Shown here piece by piece: positions 36,386-44,257 of a stretch of 64,000 nucleotides of DNA. The notes beneath the pieces are model-generated. The model was not told the origin of the DNA. It saw only the letters and a program-made list of their open reading frames with translations, and ran no database searches. Origin of the DNA: Corynebacterium aurimucosum ATCC 700975 (GTDB taxonomy: Bacteria > Actinomycetota > Actinomycetes > Mycobacteriales > Mycobacteriaceae); the NCBI RefSeq assembly GCF_007672725.1, contig NZ_VDTC01000009.1, positions 1 through 64,000 of the forward strand. The letters run 5' to 3'. Position 1 is the first letter of the stretch, and each line of letters starts with the position of its first letter. Both the position numbers and the translations under genes were made by a program.

Positions 36386-37231
36386 ATGGCCAATGAAGTA
36401 TTCTCGGACCACGCTCCGCGCCTCATCATCAGTGATATCGACGGTACTTTGTTGGACCGAAACCACCGGGTGCCCAAGCGAAACCGCGAAGCTGTGGCCC
36501 GTGCGGTCGCTGCGGGCAGCGAGTTTGCGCTGGCAACTGGGCGCCCCTTCCGGTGGATCATGCCCGTGCTCGAGCAGCTGACCGTGCGCCCAGTCTGCGT
36601 GACATCAAATGGTGCGGTGATTTATGACTCGGCGGAGGACCGCGTTCTCTCCGCCCACGAGCTTTCGCCTGAGGCTCTCGCAGAAACCGTGAAGGTCGCT
36701 GCAAAGGTGCTCGAGCCGCATGGCGGGGTTGGCTTCGGGGCGGAGCGCGCGGGAGGCTCGGTCTTGGACCCGGTTGAGGAACTCTTCGTGGTGGAATCGC
36801 ACTATTCAGAGAACGCGCTCTTTGAGGGCTTCGGGCTGGTGAGCGTGGGGGAGTTGGTGTCTCGACCGGCGGTCAAGCTGTTGATTCGTAATACCGCGTT
36901 CTCGGCGCCGGAACTCTACGAACTCATCGCGCCGCACATTGATTCCGAGCTTGCTCACGTGACCTACTCGATGTCCGAGGGCGTTCTAGAGGTTGCGGCC
37001 CCCAACGTGACGAAGCGCCGCGGAGTGAAGTGGCTGGCTGAGCATCACGGTATCGCCCGCGAAGACATCATCGCCTTTGGCGATATGCCCAACGATATCG
37101 AGATGCTTGAGTGGGCAGGGTGCGGTGTTGCCATGGAGAATGCGCATCCGGATGTCGTGGCCGCTGCAGATGCAGTGACGCTGCCGCACCATCAAGCAGG
37201 TGTGGCAAAGGTCCTCGAGCGCTGGTTCTGA
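36386..37231 (+). CDS. Cof-type HAD-IIB phosphatase
   Basis: 281 aa. Motif I ISDIDGTLLD with nucleophile D17 and D19, and motif IV FGDMPNDIEML. Cap type C2. Members dephosphorylate sugar phosphates or flavin precursors; substrate not inferable. TAGACT lies 7 nt before ATG 36386, a leaderless start. Confidence 0.92.
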   Translation: MANEVFSDHAPRLIISDIDGTLLDRNHRVPKRNREAVARAVAAGSEFALATGRPFRWIMPVLEQLTVRPVCVTSNGAVIYDSAEDRVLSAHELSPEALAETVKVAAKVLEPHGGVGFGAERAGGSVLDPVEELFVVESHYSENALFEGFGLVSVGELVSRPAVKLLIRNTAFSAPELYELIAPHIDSELAHVTYSMSEGVLEVAAPNVTKRRGVKWLAEHHGIAREDIIAFGDMPNDIEMLEWAGCGVAMENAHPDVVAAADAVTLPHHQAGVAKVLERWF

Positions 37232-37276
37232 TATCTCCGGTTGCGGGGTGCGTGGTGGTGTTTTAGTCTTTGTCGC

Positions 37277-38377
37277 ATGGGGGATTTGGAGACTTATTTC
37301 TCCTACCGCAGTTCGGGGTTGGATCTTGTGGGGCTTGCGGTAGGCAGTGTGGATGATTTACGCGCGCGTGGCGCTTCATTGGCTGATGCGGTGGAGTTGG
37401 CTGGGCTGCATCGTGTGTATTTTGGGTCGACGCGTTTTACGGGCAAGCAGCGCCAAGCGCGTGCGGCTGCGGTTGCCCAAGGACATGATGTGGCGTCGTT
37501 GAGCTTGATTGAGGCGTATACCGCCAAGGTGAAAAAGGAGTTGGATGCGTGGAATCTGCGTGTCAGGTTGGCAGGGACTCCAGCACACCAAATCCCAAAG
37601 GTAGCGAAGGAACGCTTGAAGCAGTTGCGGCCGCGGCGGGTGCCCGAACCTGGGGTGCGGTTGACGTATCGGGGGTCGGGTCCGCATTCGTTGACGATTA
37701 CTGATTCACCGTTGCGCATTAGTGAGATGCGTGGGACTTTGGAGTCGATTAATCCGGCTGATTTGTTGGATGCGGCAGGTCAGGTGTTCTTTAACCAGGC
37801 GCATGGGGGTTCGAAGCCTGCGGTGGCGACCAATGTGGTGGTTACGTTGGATGAGTTGGACCAGATTGTGCGGGGTGAGGGCGATGATATTGAGCTCGTG
37901 CTTACCAACGGTGGGCGGATGACGGGCCGGGAGTTTGTGACCTATAAGTTTGCTGAGGTTGGGTATGTGACTTTGGTGCATCCGACTATAGGGCCGGTGT
38001 GGTTGCATCGTGTGCGGCGTTTGGCTGGGTTTGAGCAGCGGTTAATGGCGAGTGCGGAGCATCCGACGTGTGCGCGTGAGGGGTGTAATAAGCCGGCGGA
38101 TTATTGCCAGGTGCATCATTTAGTGCCGTGGCAGGCGGGTGGGGCGACGGATCCGCCGAATCTGACGATGTTGTGTGCTTATCACAATGGCATCAATGAT
38201 GATGACCCGGATAAGCCGACTGGTGCCGGCTATGTCTTTAGGTTGCGGGGCGGGGTGGGGTATGTACCACCCTGGGCGGAGCCGATTACTTCGCAGCCGG
38301 CATACCAAGCGGCACAGGCAGCATTGAAGCAGCAGACCACAGGGGACTTTTTAGGTTCAGCCCTCCCGGATACCTAA
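37277..38377 (+). CDS. HNH endonuclease-domain protein (DUF222-like group)
   Basis: 366 aa. The C-terminal HNH/zinc module CAREGCNKPADYCQVHHLVP with LTMLCAYHN contains the Cys pairs and His residues of the fold. The N-terminal ~230 residues are the helical region common to these multi-copy actinobacterial proteins. Codon use leans to TTG, GTG and GGG and is more AT-rich than its neighbours, which hints at transfer. TAGTCT lies 7 nt before ATG 37277. Role unknown. Confidence 0.85.
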   Translation: MGDLETYFSYRSSGLDLVGLAVGSVDDLRARGASLADAVELAGLHRVYFGSTRFTGKQRQARAAAVAQGHDVASLSLIEAYTAKVKKELDAWNLRVRLAGTPAHQIPKVAKERLKQLRPRRVPEPGVRLTYRGSGPHSLTITDSPLRISEMRGTLESINPADLLDAAGQVFFNQAHGGSKPAVATNVVVTLDELDQIVRGEGDDIELVLTNGGRMTGREFVTYKFAEVGYVTLVHPTIGPVWLHRVRRLAGFEQRLMASAEHPTCAREGCNKPADYCQVHHLVPWQAGGATDPPNLTMLCAYHNGINDDDPDKPTGAGYVFRLRGGVGYVPPWAEPITSQPAYQAAQAALKQQTTGDFLGSALPDT

Positions 38378-38457
38378 ACCCCAAGCCCAAATAAATGCCG
38401 AAGCGGAAGCCATCAGGTGGCTCCCGCTACATCGGCGATCCCGCTTAGACTTGGGGT
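38378..38457. terminator. Cruciform-like terminator between convergent genes
   Basis: Outer arms ACCCCAAG (38378-38385) and CTTGGGGT (38450-38457), then GCCGA/TCGGC, then AGCGGAAGCCA/TGGCTCCCGCT around a TCAGG loop. Placed between the HNH gene and the minus-strand amidase gene. Confidence 0.6.
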
Positions 38458-38466
38458 GCTTTGGGG

Positions 38467-40401
38467 TTAGTCCGTGAAGACCTGAATCTGCTCAGTCTCC
38501 GGGTTGTAGACAATGGAACCGCCCTGGAACTGCACGCGGACTTCCTTGCCGAGGCCGGTGGGGACTTCGTTGGACGTCGGCAAGCCGAGCGTCGCCGCGT
38601 TGTCGCCGGACGCCCATTCCTTGGCGATGCGTCCCACGAGTGCGTGCGTACCGGTGTCCTCAGAGCCTAGGACGATGCCGTTCTGGAAGAGCTGGTAAAT
38701 GATGCCGGCCGACTCATCCGGCCCGCCAACTGCCAAGCCCAGCGCTGGCCCGAAGGCGTTAAGGACCGCCGTCCACGTTTCCTTCAAGCCCTCGTTCTTG
38801 CTCAAGGACAGCACCTTGGTCACGATGCCCGGGATCTGCTCCACCGGCAGGCCATTGACGGTCTGGTCCATGTCAATCTGCTGGTCCGAGCGGGCATACA
38901 TGATGGCGAAGAGCGTGCCAGCCAGGCCTACCAGCGCCGTCACGGTGCTCATCGGGATCTCGGCGCCGCCCAGGGACGACGTCGCCTCCTGTGCCGGTGC
39001 GGGGGCAGACGGCGCGTTGTTGTCGTTCGGCGTGGAGTCAGGGGTGTCTGGTGTGGTCGTATCCTCGCTGTCCCAGTCCGTCGACGTTGAACCAGACGCG
39101 CCCGACTTGATGGCCAGGTACTTCTTGTGCGCCGCCGCGCGGATCTTCGGCCATTGGGCAATGGTGTATTGCCCCGGGCACGCGGTGTAGTGAACGTCGC
39201 TGTGGCCGAAGAGGCCATAGACGGGGGCAGAGGCGCCTGCTGGGTAGCGCGAACCACCGAAGCCTTCCGAGCGGAGCGAAACGCGGGAGGACGGATCGAC
39301 ACCGGAAATGGCGCCCTTCCAGCCGGCAAGGTCGGTGACAGATTCCAAGAGGGCTTCCGTCGGCTGCGCAGTCTCGTAGTTGCCGATCATGGAGATACCC
39401 CACGTGTTCTTGTTAAAACCGCCGATGTGCGCACCCTGCACAGCTTTAGCGAGCCCGCCGTAGCGGCCCTCGTAAATGGTGCCGTACTTATCCACCAGCG
39501 CGTTGTATCCGATATCGCACCATCCCAGGCTCTGTGCATGGTACTTGTACGCGGCGCGCACCTGCGCGGCCGCCTGCGCACGGGTGTAATTGTTGGAACC
39601 CGCGGTGTGGTGCAGCGCGATAGCCTTCACGCCGTCGTCATAGTCGGCATCCTTGCATCGGATGCTCTCGTCGGCGCCCCAACCGGCGCGGGAGACCACG
39701 CGCGGCATGCCATCGGTCTCAGCGGTTGGCTCAATGCCCTCGCCCTCCTGGGCGTTGCCGTCCATGAAGACAGCCTCGAGGCCTTCGACGTCGCTGTTGG
39801 CCGGAAGCTCTTCGGTCTCGGCAACGGGGGCGATGTCGCCGACGTTGAAGGGGGCGTCGTCAAGCGCGGCGTCCTCAACGGGGGACTCGGTGAGTTTCTC
39901 ATCCAAGTTCGACCCGGTCACCAGGTCCACGTTGTTGATGGAGACCTGCACGTCGTTGGTATCTCCCACGAAGATGAGCTCGGTGCCGTTCGTGGCGTTG
40001 GGGTCATCGTTGTTGTAGGACATCGAGTCCATGTCGTACCACTCGGACCAGGACCCGTCCGGCTGCTTCGCGCGGACGAAGGCCGCGACATCGCGCGTGC
40101 CCTTCCACGTGACGGCGAAGGAGGAGAAGGTCTCATCGCGGTGGAATTGCTTGACGGCGCGCGGACCTTCGCCCTCGCCCTGGGCTGCGATGGCCGGGTC
40201 ATCCACCACGACCGTTTCGCCAGAACCGAAGGTTTCGGAGGCCGAGCTCACTTCGATGGGGCCGCTGCCCGCTTCCTGGGTCTGGATGAGGGTTTGGCCG
40301 CCCACGGCTGCGGCAGCGACCACAGCGATCGAGGTGACCGTGGCGATAACCGGCGTTGACCACGTCGATTTCGCGGGAACAAGACGACGTTTGAGGTGCA
40401 C
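38467..40401 (-). CDS. Secreted N-acetylmuramoyl-L-alanine amidase with LGFP-like end
   Basis: 644 aa. Signal peptide or anchor at about 15-40 (TPVIATVTSIAVVAAAAVGG), an N-terminal beta-rich domain, then an amidase_2/PGRP domain near 235-420 with zinc-type motifs ALHHTAG and GHSDVHYTACPG. A Thr/Pro/Asp linker and a C-terminal LGFP-like repeat (TLGLPTSNEVP) follow. It corresponds by domains and position (next to glf) to mycobacterial Rv3811. Cleaves peptidoglycan stems outside the membrane. GTG 40401 has GGGAG 6 nt upstream. Confidence 0.88.
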   Translation of the reverse strand: MHLKRRLVPAKSTWSTPVIATVTSIAVVAAAAVGGQTLIQTQEAGSGPIEVSSASETFGSGETVVVDDPAIAAQGEGEGPRAVKQFHRDETFSSFAVTWKGTRDVAAFVRAKQPDGSWSEWYDMDSMSYNNDDPNATNGTELIFVGDTNDVQVSINNVDLVTGSNLDEKLTESPVEDAALDDAPFNVGDIAPVAETEELPANSDVEGLEAVFMDGNAQEGEGIEPTAETDGMPRVVSRAGWGADESIRCKDADYDDGVKAIALHHTAGSNNYTRAQAAAQVRAAYKYHAQSLGWCDIGYNALVDKYGTIYEGRYGGLAKAVQGAHIGGFNKNTWGISMIGNYETAQPTEALLESVTDLAGWKGAISGVDPSSRVSLRSEGFGGSRYPAGASAPVYGLFGHSDVHYTACPGQYTIAQWPKIRAAAHKKYLAIKSGASGSTSTDWDSEDTTTPDTPDSTPNDNNAPSAPAPAQEATSSLGGAEIPMSTVTALVGLAGTLFAIMYARSDQQIDMDQTVNGLPVEQIPGIVTKVLSLSKNEGLKETWTAVLNAFGPALGLAVGGPDESAGIIYQLFQNGIVLGSEDTGTHALVGRIAKEWASGDNAATLGLPTSNEVPTGLGKEVRVQFQGGSIVYNPETEQIQVFTD

Positions 40402-40459
40402 TGTTACTCCCTAGGATGGTGGCGCCACAAGGTTAAGAGAAGCGCAAAAAGTTAACTAA

Positions 40460-41767
<1,308 letters not shown>

Positions 41768-41841
41768 GCCGCGTGCGGCCTGTACGGGTTAGTCCCCGTG
41801 GCGCGCTATGCTGAGACACCTCGATGGAAGGAGGTGACGGC

Positions 41842-42078
41842 ATGGCTCAGCGCAAGAAGAAGCGTGCAGACCGCAGCATGTGGAAGATGTCCCCGGAGCG
41901 GCTCGAGGAACACCTCAAGCTGCGCAGTCGCGCAACGCGCATTCCCGATAAGAAGAAGGAACAATCCAGGAAGGCCTGCCGGAACACCCGGCAGGCCTTT
42001 GGCCTTTCTTTGGGAGGTTTCGCCAGCGCACGGGGCCGGGACGCCGCACATAAAACTTGTCGGACGCTCAACGATTGA
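41842..42078 (+). CDS. Small basic protein, hypothetical
   Basis: 78 aa, starting MAQRKKKRADRSMWKMSPER, strongly basic. GGAAGGAGGTGA is an excellent binding site 6 nt before ATG 41842. A 12-bp terminator-like hairpin (41971-41999) lies inside the second half of the frame, so the original protein may have ended earlier, or transcription stops before the frame does. No family recognised. Confidence 0.55.
   Translation: MAQRKKKRADRSMWKMSPERLEEHLKLRSRATRIPDKKKEQSRKACRNTRQAFGLSLGGFASARGRDAAHKTCRTLND
41971..42010 (+). terminator. Terminator-like hairpin after glf
   Basis: Perfect 12-bp stem AAGGCCTGCCGG/CCGGCAGGCCTT with AACAC loop, followed by TGGCCTTTCTTTGG. Likely ends glf and small-gene transcripts. 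Confidence 0.7.
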
Positions 42079-42128
42079 TTAAAGTTAACAGCAGGTTAAC
42101 AATAGGCGAACAGAAAGTGAGTTTAGAG

Positions 42129-42737
42129 ATGACTTCCCCGAATGCCCGCCGTTTCGATACGTTGCGCCAAGACTTGCACGCAGATTATGGCCACGAGTAC
42201 ACCGCGCAGGAGATTGATTCCTTCCTCGACGCCACCATTGAGCGCCACGAGGCCGGCGCAACCTTAGAAGAGTTCATCCCCGTGATGGTGGAGCGCGAGG
42301 TCCGCGAGCACTTCGGCACCCACCGCATCCACGTGCGTTTCGCCGCAGGAGCTGACCACGCGCTGGCGCAGGCTGCCGTAGCGCTGACGAAGAAGTACGC
42401 CGGCGAGGCCCTGCTTGTCGACGCCGCCGTAGCCCACCCCGAAAACGACCCCGACTCCCACATGGCCCACGTGCTCCAAGAGCGCGGCATGGCGGAGCAC
42501 CCGGACCGCTACCTCGAGGACCTGCGTCTGGTGACCATCCCGGATTACATCGTGTACTTGGGCCGCGAGATCCCGCGCGACGAGGCCGGCAAGGACATCA
42601 AGATTTGGGACATCGCCACCGCCGAGACCGTGGAGGAGACCCGCGAGCTGGCCGATGACCTCGGCGCCCGCGTGCTCTACATGCTCAACCGCCTGGGAAT
42701 CGGGCCCATCTCGGAGGATGCCGCTGTCACGGCCTAA
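42129..42737 (+). CDS. ArsC/low-Mr-phosphatase-like protein without catalytic loop
   Basis: 202 aa. Residues 1-65 form the three-helix dimerisation domain found in front of actinobacterial ArsC-type phosphatases (DLHADYGHEYTAQEIDSFLD). The rest fits the low-molecular-weight phosphatase fold up to LADDLGARVLYMLNRLG, but the CX5R P-loop is absent: FAAGADHA stands in its place. Catalysis as arsenate-mycothiol transferase or phosphatase is therefore unlikely. ATG 42129 is chosen because the N-terminal domain starts there; binding site poor. A decayed paralogue lies at 55140-55362. Confidence 0.75.
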   Translation: MTSPNARRFDTLRQDLHADYGHEYTAQEIDSFLDATIERHEAGATLEEFIPVMVEREVREHFGTHRIHVRFAAGADHALAQAAVALTKKYAGEALLVDAAVAHPENDPDSHMAHVLQERGMAEHPDRYLEDLRLVTIPDYIVYLGREIPRDEAGKDIKIWDIATAETVEETRELADDLGARVLYMLNRLGIGPISEDAAVTA

Positions 42738-43126
42738 ATCAGCTGGATAAAGACTTCCTCAACGCGGTCGACACTGCGCAGGGAATCTGGAAGGTTAAGA
42801 CCGGCATGGGCGATGACGTAGGCGTCGCGTACATCGGTCTTGGAGTTGCCGACGTGGATGCGAGAGAGCTGCCGCATCGCAAGCCCTGGTAGATGGCGAA
42901 CATCTGCCCCCATGTCTTGGGCGACTGCGACGGTCAACCGGCCGATGTTGTTGGGAATAACAAGGACCGAGGCGTTGTCGGCGAGGAATTGGCCGAAGAG
43001 CTTGCGTAGCGAGCCTTCATGCTGATTGATGCGTTTGGACAGGACTTGCCTGCCTTGGGGATCGAGGACGCAGGCGTGGTGGAAGTATTTGCCGACGTCT
43101 ACGCCAATGACGAAGTCATAGGCCAT
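42734..43126 (-). mobile_element. IS110-family transposase, N-terminal fragment
   Basis: 130 aa remain of an expected ~350-400. The N-terminal RuvC-like domain is clear: VIGVDVGKYFHHA, PNNIGRLTVAVAQDMGADVR and GNSKTDVRDAYVIA (DEDD-type acidic residues). The frame then runs into the ArsC-like gene and stops at its end, so the C-terminal Tnp_20 part with the catalytic Ser is gone. The element cannot move by itself. It marks the left junction of the acquired island. Confidence 0.88.
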
Positions 43127-43470
43127 GGGTGTATGCCTCCTAGCGATGAATGAGAAGTTGGACTATTTAAGCTTCATCGCTGGGGTTGTCGGACATGCTT
43201 GCGCTGGCATCCACATTACTGTGAGACCTCATACCACCTGGGCTGGGTCGGGTTCCTATTAGCAGTTTGAGGATGTCACTGTCTTCGGCGGCATCACCCC
43301 CGGATCATTTTCAGACAGGGGCGGGAACAAGCCATACCGAAGCCAGCGACTAGTTCCACTGTCCTTTCAGACGGAGGGGCCGGAAATAAACATAACCAGC
43401 CCAATCGGGTGGACAGGCTATGAATCTTCGGTGCCCTGAGGTGGAACTGCTAACAACGTAATGGGGGGAA
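43127..43470 (-). ncRNA. IS110 5' noncoding end, possible bridge-RNA region
   Basis: About 340 bp upstream of the transposase start with no coding frame. It has a 9-bp hairpin (43142-43150 with 43173-43181) and two related segments (43307-43330, 43363-43390) sharing TTTCAGAC...GGGGC.GGAA. IS110-group elements encode a guide (bridge) RNA in this part. Assignment is by position and structure only. Confidence 0.4.
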
Positions 43471-43506
43471 GCGGGGGCAAAGTCAATAATTCGAGTCTGG
43501 CATAAG

Positions 43507-43535
43507 TTGATAAGGATTGCCTAACCTAATACTGT
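43507..43535 (+). promoter_or_regulatory. DtxR/IdeR iron box within a sigma70-like promoter
   Basis: TTGATA (43507-43512), 17-bp spacer, TACTGT (43530-43535). The spacer holds TAAGGATTGCCTAACCTAA (43511-43529), which matches the DtxR consensus TTAGGTTAGSCTAACCTAA at 16 of 19 positions. Iron-loaded DtxR would cover the promoter, so the downstream operon should be expressed under iron limitation. Confidence 0.75.
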
Positions 43536-43543
43536 TTCAAGTT

Positions 43544-44257
43544 ATGTTCCGATCGGGAATCGGCAACGGAAGCGAGGCGGCGACGATGAACAGAAAACGT
43601 GGATCGACCAGAGAACCCCTCTCCGGAGGGGGAGTCGGGGACGCGGGCCCGGACGGGACGGGCGACGGCGACGCGGTGGCGTCGCAGACGGACGACGGGC
43701 GGTTGGTACACGTCGCACCGGTCGCAGCGGGTGGCCGACCATCCACCCGCGATATGCTCGTCGCCGCCGCGATCGGCGTCGCGGGGTCTCTCGTCGTCGT
43801 GCCCCTGACCTACCTGCAGGTGTTCGCCGGCATCGCCCACGTTTATCTCGTCGCGGCGACGCTCGGGTTGTGGTTCCTGCAGTGCGTCGTTCCCCTCATC
43901 GTCGTCCGCAAGCCTGGCGCGAGCCTCATTGCGTGCCTTGCCATGGGCGTCGTGTCCGCGGCGACCACCCCGTTCGGCGTCGCCGCGATCGGGGCGCTGA
44001 TCATGGAAGGATTGCTCATCGAGCTTCCATTCATGGTCACCCTGTACCGGCGGTGGACGCGTACCCAGTTCGTGGCGTCGGCGATGTTGTTCTCCGCGCT
44101 GATGGGAACGATGGCCCCGCGCGCAGTTGGCGTCGACTCGCCGACCACGCCCATGACCCTGATCAGCTTCGCCGTAGCCTTGGCCTCGAGCTTGGTGTTT
44201 TTGGTCCTGGGCTTTGCCGTCGCAAAGGGGCTTCGCAGCCGCGGGGTCACCCGGTGA
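43544..44257 (+). CDS. ECF-transporter S component (MptD/YkoE-like)
   Basis: 237 aa. A Gly/Asp-rich N-terminal ~70 residues, then five or six hydrophobic helices (about 75-232; MLVAAAIGVAGSLVVVPLTY onward). The fold and the next gene (energising ATPases plus EcfT) point to a substrate-binding S subunit. ATG 43544 lies 8 nt after the -10 (leaderless); ATG 43586, with a GCGAGG-like site, is an alternative that trims 14 residues. First gene of the iron-regulated island operon; its stop overlaps the next GTG. Confidence 0.75.
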   Translation: MFRSGIGNGSEAATMNRKRGSTREPLSGGGVGDAGPDGTGDGDAVASQTDDGRLVHVAPVAAGGRPSTRDMLVAAAIGVAGSLVVVPLTYLQVFAGIAHVYLVAATLGLWFLQCVVPLIVVRKPGASLIACLAMGVVSAATTPFGVAAIGALIMEGLLIELPFMVTLYRRWTRTQFVASAMLFSALMGTMAPRAVGVDSPTTPMTLISFAVALASSLVFLVLGFAVAKGLRSRGVTR

